A stretch of 64,000 nucleotides of DNA from Mycoplasmopsis glycophila (GTDB lineage Bacteria; Bacillota_I; Bacilli_A; Mycoplasmatales; Metamycoplasmataceae): NCBI RefSeq assembly GCF_900660605.1, contig NZ_LR215024.1:744001-808000 (forward strand), written 5' to 3'. Shown here piece after piece: positions 1 to 10,331 of this stretch. The notes below the pieces were generated by a model. It was not told where the DNA came from and ran no database searches. It saw only the letters and a list, made by a program, of their open reading frames with translations. Numbering within the stretch: the stretch's first letter is position 1; every line of letters begins with the position of its first letter. The position numbers and the translations under genes are program-made.

Positions 1-1672
1 AATGCAACTTGAAATTTATGAACCATTTTTATATAAATTAGTTGATGTTGTGAAAGAAAGTTTACCTTTTGAATATGATACCTTTCCTATTCAAAAGATT
101 ATCAAAGATGAAGAACTTATATTTAGTAAAACAATTGAAAACGGTAAAGAATTATTAAATAATTTTATTGAAAAAGATACAAAAGTATTCCCTGGTGAGC
201 TTGCTTTCAAATTATTTGAAACATATGGTTTCCCTATTGAATTAACAGAAGAGATTTTATCTCAAAAAGGAATTCAAATTGATTTAGCTGGTTATGAATT
301 AGCTAAAGAAAAACATGCTGAAGCTTCAAGAAACTCAAAAATTTCAGGAATGGATAAAGTAATTAACTCATTGACCTTAATTAAATCCAAAATTGATAAA
401 TTTGTAGGTTATGAAACAACACATAACAAAACTAAAATTTTACATTTATTAGACACTGAAAAAGAAATTGAAAGTTCAAGCGAAGTTAGTTATGTAATTC
501 TAGCTGAAACTCCATTTTACGCAACTAGCGGTGGTCAAAAACATGACCGTGGATATATTCTTCAAAACAAAAATAAAATAATCATTTTAGATGTTTTTAA
601 AGACAAATTTGGAAATCACATCCACAAAGTTGAAGGAAAAATTAATGTTAAAGATCTAGTTGAATGCTTTGTTGATGAAGAAATTAGATTAGGTCTTGAA
701 AGAAACCACTCAGGAACACACTTATTATTCTCGGCATTAAGAACAATTTTAGGGTCTCAAATAAAACAATTAGGTTCAGATAACAATGAAGAACGTTTAA
801 CTTTTGATTTACCAGCAGATAAAAAACCTACTGATGAAGAAATTGAAAAAATTGAGCAATTAGTGCGCAGTTATATTAAACAAGATGCAACTAGACATTA
901 TTTAACAATGACTACCGAAGAAGCAAAAGATATGGGCGCAATCATGACTTTAGAAGAAGCTGAATATATGGATCCTAAAGCAGTTAGAATCGTTCATTTT
1001 GAGGGAATTACAGCTGATTTATGTGGAGGAACACACCTTTCAAATTCTGCTAAATTAGAAAACTTCAAAATTACCAACGTAGAGAAAAAAGCCGCCGGAG
1101 TTTATAGAATTAGAGCTATTTCATCAAATAATTTAGTTAATGAATATTTAGAAAATGAAATTGATAATTTAATTGTCGAAGTGAATAAAGCATTAGAGAA
1201 AAATGAAAAATTAAGCGCTGATTATAAATTTGATTTAGAAATTCCTAACAATAAAGAAGAAGCAATTAAGTACCTTCAAAAAGCTTTATTGAAGTTAAAA
1301 GAAGATAACAAAGAATTACATAAACAAAAACTTAATAGTTTTGAATTTAACTACGATGAAATTAAGTTCGATGTTAATGAACCTGTGAAAGTTTATATTA
1401 ATGAAAACTTACTTAAAGAACAAATTAAAACTGTCGCTTCAACTTTAAGAGAAAAATATCAAGATGCTATTTTTATCTGTTTATCAGATGATCCGCAGCC
1501 AATGTTAGTTGTTGCAAGCAAAATTGCAAACTCTAACGAAGTTGCTCAAAAATTATTTAAAGAATTTAATGGTAAAGGTGGTGGAAACGCAATCTTAAGC
1601 ATGGGTAAAATAAGTACCAAAATACCTAATTTTAAAGATCTAATTCTTGAAAAGAAATTATGAGAAAACTAG
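1..1672 (+). CDS. alaS: Alanyl-tRNA synthetase, C-terminal part (5' end outside window)
   Basis: This protein charges tRNA-Ala with alanine in the cytoplasm. Only the C-terminal 556 or so residues lie in the window; the catalytic N-terminus is upstream. The editing domain shows the zinc-binding HSGTH near residue 236 and CGGTH near residue 341. An SGGQ motif precedes them. The tail has the C-Ala domain with a glycine cluster (GKGGGN). With TGA read as Trp the frame does not end at 1663 but continues three codons (W-E-N) to a TAG at 1670. It therefore overlaps ruvX by 13 bases, and the alaS-ruvX pairing suggests co-transcription. The family call is secure. Confidence 0.96.
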
Positions 1673-2097
1673 GACTTGATTTAGGAACTAAATCTTGTGG
1701 ATTTGCAATCACTGATCAGGACGAAATAATTGCAACAGGATTAGAAAATTATATGTTTGAAGAGAACAATTTTGAAATGCCACTTGAAAGAATTGGTTTT
1801 TATCTTCAAACTTATCCAAATAAAATCGATGGAATCGTACTTGGTTATCCACTTAAAATTAGTGGTGAAAAAAGCGAGAGAACTTTGATGGTTGAAGCTT
1901 TCAAAAAATTAATTGAAGAAAAATACAACATTCCTGTTTTACTTGTGAATGAACAATATTCGACAAAAAAAGTTACAGAAGTTCTCATCAACGCAGGTTT
2001 AACAAGACAAAAACGTAAAAAACATAAAGACAAACTTGCTGCTCAAATAATTTTGCAAGATTATTTAGAATATTATAAAAACGCGTGAGGAAAATAA
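1660..2097 (+). CDS. ruvX: RuvX/YqgF family Holliday junction resolvase-like nuclease
   Basis: This 145-residue RNase H-fold protein belongs to the YqgF/RuvX family, which is linked to Holliday junction resolution and to pre-16S rRNA 5' processing. The N-terminus has the hallmark LGLDLGTKSCGFA with the first catalytic Asp. VLGYPLKISGE follows, and VNEQYST carries the second acidic site. The C-terminal KDKLAAQIILQDYL has the last Asp. It starts inside the alaS end. A TGA at 2086 is read as Trp, and the frame stops at TAA 2095-2097. That TAA shares one base with the next start codon, so the genes are tightly coupled. Confidence 0.93.
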
Positions 2098-2801
2098 TGA
2101 TTTTTAAAAATACAATGTTAATGCTTAATGAAACGGCACAAAAATCAGGTTCGCCAAAAGGCGCTAACGCTTTGTTAATCTCTGCGATAGTTGTTTTTGT
2201 GCTCGGGATGTTAGCTTATGCCGGAATTCTTTTTTGAACTAAAAGAATTAGAAAAAAATACGATCAAAAAGCTCACCAAGAAGCAATTATTAAAATCGAG
2301 TCATTAAGAAATGATGTAGGAATTTTACCTCAAGAACTTAAGAAAATATTTAATTCAAAAGAAAATGACTACGATATTGAAGGAACAATCAATACTATTT
2401 ATCAAAATAGCTTCACAAATGCACTTGTTGTTTCAAATGATTTATATCCATTTGCTTGCATCAGTCAAAAAACTAAAAACCCTATCTTTTACGAACTTGA
2501 AAGTTTTAAGTTTGATGAGTATAACAAAGCAAGAATGAACCCTGAAAATAATTTAGCTAATGAAATTAAACCTTATGAAAATCAAGAATTAGATTTTGTC
2601 GCTATTTTTAGCTCAAACCAAAATATAAATGATCTTTATGATAAATATTTTTCTAAATTAAAAGATAATGGAATGCTTTTAGTGAAAATCTCAAATTTCC
2701 CTAAACGTGAGATTAATCTTTTATTAAATCATTTAGCACTCGAAAAGAAAAAACATGAAGTTAGTTATTTTGGGACTAAAATTCTTTTTGTTGTTAAATA
2801 A
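2097..2801 (+). CDS. Membrane-anchored putative methyltransferase-fold protein
   Basis: This is a 234-residue protein whose start overlaps the ruvX stop codon by one base. A single hydrophobic segment lies at about residues 24-45, followed by a basic stretch (TKRIRKKY), so it is probably anchored with the remainder in the cytoplasm. The C-terminal 90 residues (KLKDNGMLLVKISNFP, then a beta-rich end) resemble the last strands of a Rossmann-fold methyltransferase. I recall mycoplasma proteins of this layout being called a BC85_0335-like putative methyltransferase, but I cannot verify that here. No S-adenosylmethionine glycine motif is obvious, so the activity is uncertain. Confidence 0.7.
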
Positions 2802-2866
2802 ATAAAATAAATAAAGCAATTATTTATATATATAGTAAAATAAAAATACTACCAAAAAGGAGTTAT

Positions 2867-3343
2867 ATGTCAAATATCGATAACAAATTATATGTTTCTC
2901 AAGAAACTTTAGAAAAATATAAAAAAGAATATGAACATTTAGTTAATATAGAACGTCCTGCAGTTCAAGCAGCACTTAAAGAAGCTCGTGCACAGGGTGA
3001 CCTTAGTGAAAACGCCGAATATGATGCAGCCAGAGATAAACAAGCCGCTGTTGAAGGTCGTATTTCAGAATTAGAAAAAATTATTGATCGAGCTGTTTTG
3101 ATCGAAAATACAACACAAGAGACTGTCGGAATTGGAACATTAGTAACATTCTTAAATCTTGAAACTAATGAAACAACCAAAGTAAGTATTATGGGGACAC
3201 ACGATACTAACCCATTTGAAGGTAAAATTTCAAACAAAAGTCCATTAGCTGTTGCGATGCTAGGGCACAAAAAAAATGACATTGTTGAAGTTGAAGCTCC
3301 TAAAAAATATACAGTTAAAATTCTTGAAGTTGAATTCGCATAA
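2867..3343 (+). CDS. greA: Transcription elongation factor GreA
   Basis: This 158-residue factor binds RNA polymerase and stimulates cleavage of backtracked RNA, restarting stalled complexes. It has the two-domain GreA build. The N-terminal coiled coil carries the acidic tip motif QGDLSENAEYDAARDKQA at about residues 43-60, and a C-terminal FKBP-like domain ends in VEVEAPKKYTVKILEVE. Start choice is supported by an AAGGAG ribosome site seven bases upstream. It is followed directly by a strong hairpin terminator, so greA forms the end of a transcript. Confidence 0.97.
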   Translation: MSNIDNKLYVSQETLEKYKKEYEHLVNIERPAVQAALKEARAQGDLSENAEYDAARDKQAAVEGRISELEKIIDRAVLIENTTQETVGIGTLVTFLNLETNETTKVSIMGTHDTNPFEGKISNKSPLAVAMLGHKKNDIVEVEAPKKYTVKILEVEFA

Positions 3344-3368
3344 AAGATGTTTCAAACATCTTTTTTTA
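3344..3368 (+). terminator. Rho-independent terminator after greA
   Basis: A perfect 9-bp stem (AAGATGTTT / AAACATCTT) with almost no loop is followed by a T-run, right behind the greA stop codon. Confidence 0.85.
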
Positions 3369-3388
3369 TAAATATATCGAGGTAAAAA

Positions 3389-4474
3389 ATGCAAAATAGA
3401 GCAGAAAAATTTAAACAAAGATTAATCAAATATTTAGAAATTGAAGCAATGTCACGTTACGAGGAACCTGTAGCAGAAGAACTCAGAAATAATGTAGCAG
3501 CTACTTATCAAATTTCACGTGATAAATTTGGTTCATTAATTATGCATAAACCAAGTAAAAATCCTAATGCTCCAAAAGTTATGATTGCCGCACACATGGA
3601 TGAAGTTGGTTATATTGTCCGTTCAATTGCAAAAGAAGGACAAATTTTACTTTCTCCAATCGGAGGAATTTGACCAACTGTTGTAGTTGGAACAAAAGCA
3701 AAACTAATTACTACAAAAGGTGAAGAATTTCTTGGTGTATTTGGTCACACCTCAATTCACATTATGCAAGCTGAAAAAGTTTCAAAAGCAATCACAAGCG
3801 ATGAAATCTATGCAGATTTCGGTTTCAAAAATGAGCAAGAAGCAATTGAAAGTGGAGTTGAAATTGGTGATCGTGTTCAACTTTCAGGAGAAACCATTCA
3901 CTTTAAAAACCCTGATTTAATCGGTGGAAAAGCAATGGATAACCGTGCAGGTGTAACTGTGCTTGAATTTATAGCAAATGAATTAGCAGACAAAGAATTA
4001 GATATTGACCTATATCTAGTTGGTACAGTTCAAGAGGAAGTTGGAACAAGAGGTGCCAAAACTTCAGTAAGCATTATTAATCCTGAAGTTGCTATTGCAC
4101 TTGACACAACATCTAGCCATGACACAATTGGTACAATTAGTGGAACTACAAGATTATTCAAAGGTGCTGCCTTAAGATATAAAGATGGTGGAACATTAAT
4201 GGATCCAAAATTAGTTAACTTTTTTGAAGAAGTAGCAACTAAACATCAAATTCCTGCCTACCGTTTTGTTGCAATGGGCGGCGGAACTGATGCTCATGAA
4301 CTTCAATACTCAAAAGGTGGAGCAGCCACAATTACAATTTCTCTTCCACAAAGATACTTACACAGTCCAATTGGTGTTTGTGCAATTAGCGATTTATTAG
4401 CTGCAACAGATTTACTTGTAAACTTTTGTAAGGACTTTAATTCAAGTGCTTATGATAAAATAAAATACAAATAA
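3389..4474 (+). CDS. M42 family metallopeptidase (glutamyl/deblocking aminopeptidase type)
   Basis: A 361-residue cytoplasmic aminopeptidase of the M42 family, which trims N-terminal residues from peptides and probably recycles imported peptides. Metal-binding and catalytic motifs occur in the normal order: AAHMDEVGY (first His and Asp), GGKAMDNRAG (bridging Asp), VQEEVGTRGA (catalytic Glu and metal Glu), ALDTT (Asp) and GGGTDAH (last His). One TGA codon at 3671 is read as Trp. The closest named homologues are FrvX, YpdE and PepA-like enzymes, and substrate preference cannot be read from the sequence. A ribosome site (GAGG) precedes the ATG. Confidence 0.94.
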
Positions 4475-4487
4475 GACTATTTTAAAG

Positions 4488-4493
4488 TATAAT
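4488..4493 (+). promoter_or_regulatory. -10 box upstream of the YneF-like gene
   Basis: A consensus TATAAT lies 33 bases before the ATG at 4526, with AAGGAG in between. No clear -35 is seen, which is usual in mycoplasmas. Confidence 0.55.
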
Positions 4494-4525
4494 TTTTTAT
4501 ACAAATACTATTTTAAGGAGATGCT

Positions 4526-4819
4526 ATGATACAAAACGTTACTAAATTACTAGCAGATTCAAGTACAACAACCGGTGTTCATCTTGGTACTTGAGAATTC
4601 ACAATTATGATTATTTTTGTTGTATTAGGTGTTGCACTTATTACTGCATTAATAACTTTTATTGTAGCAAAAAAATACTTTGAAAAACAAATTAAAGAAA
4701 ACCCACCTATTACAGAAAAAATGATTAGAGTAATGTTTAATCAAATGGGTCGTAAAGCAAGCGAAACACAAATTAGACAAATTATGCGTTCAATGCAAAA
4801 TGCTAAAGACGAAAAATAA
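4526..4819 (+). CDS. YneF/UPF0154-like single-pass membrane protein
   Basis: A 97-residue protein with one N-terminal transmembrane helix (about residues 27-48) and a basic cytoplasmic tail. The tail ends ITEKMIRVMFNQMGRKASE, the conserved region of the UPF0154 (YneF) family. Its function is unknown. The family usually starts just before the helix; here about 25 extra residues, including a TGA-coded Trp, precede it. An AAGGAG site upstream of the ATG supports this longer start. It has its own -10 box and terminator, so it is probably monocistronic. Confidence 0.88.
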
Positions 4820-4828
4820 TAAACTAAA

Positions 4829-4866
4829 GCAGAATCTTGGTTAAAACTAGGTTCTGTTTTTCTTTT
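4829..4866 (+). terminator. Rho-independent terminator after the YneF-like gene
   Basis: Imperfect stem (CAGAATCT...AGGTTCTG) followed by a T-rich tract. Confidence 0.75.
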
Positions 4867-4945
4867 GAAAAAATCACTAATTTAATCGAAAAAAATAGTT
4901 AAAAGTTTAAAATTAATATAAAACAAAATGAAAGGGTTTAAAGAT

Positions 4946-7033
4946 ATGAAATTTAAGAAAAAATTGCTTATTTTTGGTGTTTTAACAAGTTTTTCTCCTT
5001 TTTTAGCAGCAAGTTTTTGTTCAGCGCCGACTAATAGCTCAAAAAACATTGATGTATCATCCAAAATTAATTCTCCTTTGGTTCTTGAAGCTGATCTTTT
5101 TGATGATCCAAACTTAAAAGTTTCTAATCAAATCGGTAAATTAACTCAAAACGATTACAGATTCAAAGATGTCAAGCTAAATGAAAAAGAAAAAGATTTA
5201 TTAATTCCTTTTGTTGATAAAAAAGAAGTATCAGATTCTTATTCAATTCTACCTAATTCAATTAATGAAAAAGAATTTCTTTTAGCAGATAGTTATACCG
5301 AAGAAGCTTTACGTGAAATTAATGAAATAGCTACACCATCAGATGTTATTTCAAAAGATGGAACTAGATACTACGAATATAAAGACCCATTTACCAAAGT
5401 AATCTTTCGTGAGTTTGATTTAACTCCAGAACAAAGTAATCCAACTTTCTTTATTGGATCTGAAAATATTCATTTACTTGCCCAAGAGTTCAAACGTAAA
5501 GTTCCATTTGGATTAGAAATTTCAGATCTAAAAGCAATTAATATCAATGGTGGTGTTGAAATGAATGATGCATTTAGTGGTTTATATACAGTAGGAAACA
5601 AAAACATTTATATTAATGGAAATCTTTTTGCTAACTATGATTTACCAATCTACCACAAAATTGCACTCATTATGCCAACTTTATTCCACGAATATATTCA
5701 CCACTGGGCTAACTCATATATTTCATGAAATATTTTGAAGCTTAATACTGACTGATTAAACGAAAATTATGATGAAAAACTCACTAAAACTTTTAACGTT
5801 TCATATAAGGGTTCTGGTTTAAATCAAAACGGTTTAATCAATGAAAAAGAAGCCTGAAATTATGCATTTTCAAATAGCTTTTTAAAACTTTTAAATTATG
5901 ATTTCGATAATTTTGTAAGCTTGCCTGAAGATTTATATAATCTTTTTCAACTAGAACCTGAACAAATTAAAACTTTTGTGCATGCCAACTTCACATTACC
6001 AACAATTTGAAAATTAGCTAACTTTGAAATAAGAGGGGGAATTTCAGAACAAGATCTTGAAAGAAAATACTATTATGATGGATATTATAATTTTTATCAT
6101 ACATTAAGAGATTTATTATATTTCTATTCAATGACCGAACTTGTTCCACGTGAATATAGTAAATTTGCGTATGAATCATATTACAACATCAATGAAGACC
6201 GTAATGATAAAAACACCTATATCAAAATGGATGATAACAAGATTTTCTTCTCATCTTGATTCGGAAACTTTGATTACGAGCCAGATAAAAACAAAAAAAT
6301 AGTAAGTAATTTTAAAATTTCAACAAATAATTTAGATTGATCTAAAACATTTTTAAATGGAGTGTCAAATCCAAATAGAGCTGGAGTGTATATTCAAAAT
6401 TCTTCAATGTTTCCTAACAACCCTTTCAAAATTTATGATTTTAAATACTACACAGAAGATGGATTAGAAATTTTAGATGAAGAAAGATCTAATTCAAGAA
6501 GCATTCCTTTCTACCAAACTTTCCTAAAAGCAATGGGATATGGTAAATCAATTGCATTTCTAAATCGAACAAGTAAAAATAAAGTTCAGCTTGGTGGTTA
6601 CTTAAAAGATCAAAAATACAAAGGTTTTGCTATTTTAGATAAAAATAACAAACTAAAACAAACTGTTAAATTCAAATATAACTCAATTTTCAATTTCTTT
6701 GGACACTATGATTTTGATAAAGGAGCTAGATTAGGTGAAAATAATCAAGATCGCGAGGCACAACTTAATAACCGCCTTTATCCAGTTAACAAGTTTTATA
6801 GTTACCTTACTGAAAGTTCATTTAACTTAACTACTGATAGTCAAATTTACATGTGAGAAGATCTAAATAATAATGGTATTTTTGATAACGGTGAAATCGA
6901 CTATGATTTTGAATTCACACTACCTGAAACAAGATATGTAACAACTAAAAGATCATATAACACATCAAGTCAGACTTTAGTTATTACAAATGATCCAAAA
7001 AATAACAAGAAAGTGGTAGTTCATGCAGTCTAA
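4946..7033 (+). CDS. Putative lipoprotein zinc metalloprotease (HExxH)
   Basis: A 695-residue secreted or surface protein. The N-terminus is a signal peptide (MKFKKKLLIFGVLTSF) ending near AASFC, a loose lipobox with Cys at about residue 25. The motif HEYIHH at residues 248-253 is the zincin HExxH signature. A weak calcium-loop-like stretch (DLNNNGIFDNGEIDYD) lies near the C-terminus. It matches the general layout of mycoplasma metalloproteases of the MYPU_1760 type as I recall them; that assignment is unverified. I chose ATG 4946 over 4928 because AAAGGG sits just before it and the signal peptide then starts normally. Several TGA codons are read as Trp. Its end overlaps the next gene by 11 bases. 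Confidence 0.82.
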
Positions 7034-7604
7034 AAAAATTTCATTTCTAGCTGTCTTTCTTTTTATTCTCAAAATTTCATTTATTGGTTTTGGTGGTGGA
7101 AATGCAATTATGCCCGTGATTAAAAGCGAGATAGTGAAGCAAAAAAAATGAATAACAAGCGAAGAATTTGATCATATTTTAATTGTGACAAATAGTCTAC
7201 CTGGCGCTAGTGTAATTCAAACTATTTCATATATTAGTATTAAGCTACTTGGAAAGTTAAAAGGCATTCTTGTCACTTTAATAGCTTTTATCCCTCATTT
7301 AATTTTTGCGCTGCTCATTTTAAAACTCTTTAAATTTGTACCACTTAAATATATCAATTACATCGCAATTGGTACTTTAATTTCAATTATTGTTTTGCTA
7401 TTTAATTTTGGAGTTAGTTATCTTAAACAAGCCAAAACCACAATCAATTTACCAGTTTGACTTGCTATTTTTGTTTTTACATTCACATACAATATCTTTA
7501 TTCCGGCACCATTTAACTTACCAGTTATCCCAATTGTTTTACTAATTATTACCTACTCTCTTTTCTATTTCTTAAAAAGAAGAAAGGAGAATAAAGTATG
7601 TTAA
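7023..7604 (+). CDS. Chromate transporter family protein, first half-size subunit
   Basis: A 193-residue multi-pass membrane protein of the short CHR (ChrA) family. The N-terminal FIGFGGGNAIMPVIKSEIV and LIVTNSLPGASVIQ match the conserved FGGG and (N/D)xxPGP-type motifs of the CHR domain. Five or six hydrophobic helices follow. Short CHR proteins occur as adjacent pairs that work as heterodimers, and the partner lies immediately downstream with a 7-base overlap. The substrate in mycoplasmas is unknown; chromate transport is only a family name here. The start overlaps the metalloprotease gene end. Confidence 0.88.
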
Positions 7605-8311
7605 TTGCACTTTGTATATCACTTCCTTTTTTGATTTTAATTAGTTTAATTGTTTTTGGTGGCGGACAAGTTTTTATGCCTTTATTTTCATGACTTTGGA
7701 ATTTATTAGCTGATAATTTTGGAAGTCAAATTGATAATAATTTAATCAATCAAGTTTTCACCGTTTCAAATTCAACACCTGGAGTTGTATCCACTAAATT
7801 TGCCTTTTTAACAGGGTATTTAGTTGCAAATGGTGCTTGGTGAGGGTATTTAGCAATGTTTCTTACATACTTTATTTTTTGCATGCCTGCAATATTTAGT
7901 ATGTTAATTGCAATGAATTATCTAAACAAATTTAAAACTAATACTTATTTTCAAAATTTGATCATTCTATTTAAGCCTTTAATTGCTGGAATAATGTTTT
8001 CATTAGCAATTCAACTTTTACTTTCGATTAGTATTCCGCAGTATTACTTTAACAAAAGTTATCAAAATTATTTTGGAAGCGTTCCGCTTAAAAATGTATC
8101 ACCAGGTTCACTTTTAGACTTATTTAACACAAGTAGTAAAATTGGTCTTGTTAGAACTTACTTGTTATATATATTTTTAATCATTGCGGCCATTCTATCA
8201 TTTATTTTATTTAAAAAGAAAATCAAACTTATTTTTGTAATTGTAATCAACATATCACTTGCAATAATTCTTTTGGAATTTTTATCAAAACTTATTGTCA
8301 AAATTATATAA
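7598..8311 (+). CDS. Chromate transporter family protein, second half-size subunit
   Basis: A 237-residue multi-pass membrane protein paired with the preceding CHR gene. It repeats the same motifs: LIVFGGGQVFMPLFS near residue 15 and FTVSNSTPGVVSTKFAF near residue 55, then several helices. Together the two genes make up a split long-chain ChrA-like transporter. The start is set by ATG 7598, preceded by AAAGGAG in the upstream gene. The tandem antiparallel-pair arrangement is known for short CHR proteins; the transported ion cannot be predicted. Confidence 0.88.
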
Positions 8312-8320
8312 AGGAGAAAT

Positions 8321-8863
8321 ATGCTCAGAATAATAGCAGGAAAATATAAATTTAGAAAACTTAAACAACCAGATCAAAATATAACTAGAGCCACAACAGA
8401 TAAAGTAAGAGAAGCTGTTTTTAGCAGTTTACAATTTAAAATCATAGACAAAGATTGTCTTGATTTATTTAGTGGAAGTGGAGCTTGAGCTATTGAAGCT
8501 ATGAGTCGCGACGCTAACTCTGTGCAAGCAATTGAATTAGACAAAAAAGCCTTTCGAATAATTCTTGAAAATATCGCTTCGGTAGGAGAGCAAAACATTC
8601 ATGCTCTCAACATGGAGGCTTTAAGTTATTTAGTCAAAACTGATCGCAAATTTGATTTTATTTTCATCGACGCTCCTTTTAAAAGATTTGATTTAGTAAA
8701 TGAAGCTCTCGAAATTATTGTAAGCCGCAATATTTTAAACGATGATGGTGAAATAATTATTGAAACTGATCAGAAGAAGGAAATTGTTCTACCAGAGCAC
8801 TTAAAAGTATTTAAAGAAAAAAGACATGGTAGAATTGATTTATTATATGTTTGCAAAGCCTAA
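8321..8863 (+). CDS. rsmD: 16S rRNA (guanine966-N2)-methyltransferase RsmD
   Basis: A 180-residue SAM-dependent enzyme that methylates 16S rRNA at G966. The N-terminus MLRIIAGKYKFRKL and ITRATTDKVREAVFSSL are the family signature. LDLFSGSGAWAIEA at about residues 47-60 is the SAM-binding motif I, with a TGA-coded Trp. The catalytic motif is normally DPPY, but here it reads FIDAPF, a deviation from the usual first Pro. A perfect AAGGAG lies before ATG 8321. The gene overlaps the next rRNA methyltransferase gene, and the two look co-translated. Confidence 0.93.
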
Positions 8864-10160
8864 CTTAAATGATGAATTAATAGTTGAATGTAATGAAATA
8901 AGTTACGAAGGATTAGGGGTTGTCAAATTCGAAAATTTTACAATTTTTGTTTATGACTTATTTCCTGGCGAAAAAGCAAAAATTAAACTTTTTAAAACCC
9001 AGTCTAAAATTGCTTTTGGATATGTTTTAGAATTATTAACAAAATCAAGTTCTAGAACAAATGTTTTGCTAAATACTGTTTTTAGTGCGCCACTAATTAA
9101 TCTAAAGTATAGTGAGCAAATTAAATTTAAAAATGATTACTTATTTAATTTACTTCAAAGAAACTTAAAAACCGATTTAACTCAAAGTGGTATCTATCAA
9201 GAATTTACTAGTTCATTAGCTCAATACAATTACCGAAATAAAATTAGGTATGATTTATCTTTTAATAGCACAAGAGAAAAACTAGAAGCAATTGAATATT
9301 TTCCAAAAAGCAAAACAAAAATACCAATTAATAACCAAAAGCTCAATAAACAAGTGCTAAATGATTTATTAGCACAATTTTTAGAACTTATCAATCAAGT
9401 TGTTTTAGATAAAAATAAACTTAATTTATATCAAACAATCACGCTCCGTACAAATAACGAAAATAAAGTTAGTGTATTACTTAAAATTCACAACGATTAT
9501 GATTTACCTCAAAAGCTCGTAACAAAACTTCAAGAAATACCTAATTTAATCGAGCTTTCAGTTGAGAAGAAAAACCAAATTAAAACAATCTTTCAAAAAG
9601 AAGAATTTAAACTTGAGCTTAATGATAAATTGTTTGAAATTAAGCAAAATTCATTCTTTCAAATCAATAATGAAGTTGCTTCAAAAATATTTGATAAAGT
9701 AAAAAAACTTAACAATAATTCATACGATTATTTTATTGACCTTTTTTGTGGTGTTGGTGTTATTTCTATTTTGTCGGCTTTAGAAAACCAAAAAGTAATC
9801 GGAATAGATAATGAAGCTTCTTCGATTCAAAAAGCTAAACAAAACGCATTAAACAACAATCTAAAAGATTTTAAATATATTTGCGGCGACGCTTTCAAAA
9901 TCATTAGTAAAGAATATCAAAATTGAAAAAATCCTCTTTTTGTTGTTGATCCTCCACGCGCTGGTCTTGGAATTGATTTTGTAAAATGAATTGCAAAGCA
10001 AAAAATTCATAATATTATTTACATTTCTTGTGATCCAAGAACACTAACAAGAGATTTACAAGAATTTGAAAAACAAAAATATAGCATTAAGAAAATCCAA
10101 GGTTTTGATATGTTTCCTAATACGCACCATATTGAAACTGTTGTTGTGTTAGAAAAATAA
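8847..10160 (+). CDS. rlmD: 23S rRNA (uracil-5-)-methyltransferase, RlmD/RlmCD family
   Basis: A roughly 437-residue TrmA-superfamily enzyme that methylates uridine C5 in 23S rRNA. An N-terminal TRAM-like OB domain (ISYEGLGVVKFENFTIFV) is followed by a central domain and a SAM domain with DLFCGVGVISI. VVDPPRAGLG and the catalytic Cys in YISCDPRTLTRDL complete the fold, and MFPNTHHIE ends it. No iron-sulphur cysteine cluster is visible, unlike E. coli RlmD. Two starts are possible: ATG 8826, which adds seven residues, or ATG 8847. Both overlap rsmD and neither has a clear ribosome site. TGA codons at 9924 and 9987 are read as Trp. Confidence 0.9.
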
Positions 10161-10204
10161 AAATAAACAATTTTAATAAGTTAAACAAAACATTATTGCC
10201 TACA

Positions 10205-10231
10205 AACCAGCTTTAAAAGTTGGTTTTTTTG
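10205..10231 (+). terminator. Rho-independent terminator after rlmD
   Basis: Stem AACCAGCTTT / AAAGTTGGTT followed by seven T residues. Confidence 0.8.
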
Positions 10232-10284
10232 TTAAGCAAATTGTTGAATTTTCTGTAAAATTTACCTTTGCTCCTAAAAAAACA

Positions 10285-10313
10285 ACAAAAAAGTCAGCAA
10301 CTGCAAGCTGACT
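10285..10313 (-). terminator. Rho-independent terminator of the ASCH-HAD gene
   Basis: On the minus strand a 7-bp stem (AGTCAGC / GCTGACT) is followed by TTTTTT, about 20 bases behind the stop codon. Confidence 0.75.
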
Positions 10314-10331
10314 ATTAAGTTTGATAAAAAT

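Noticed and set aside
3389-4474. Apparent frame breaks at many TGA codons (M42 peptidase, dnaE, pncB, gap, secDF and others)
   Set aside because: TGA is tryptophan in this organism; conserved motifs continue in the same frame, so these are not mutations.
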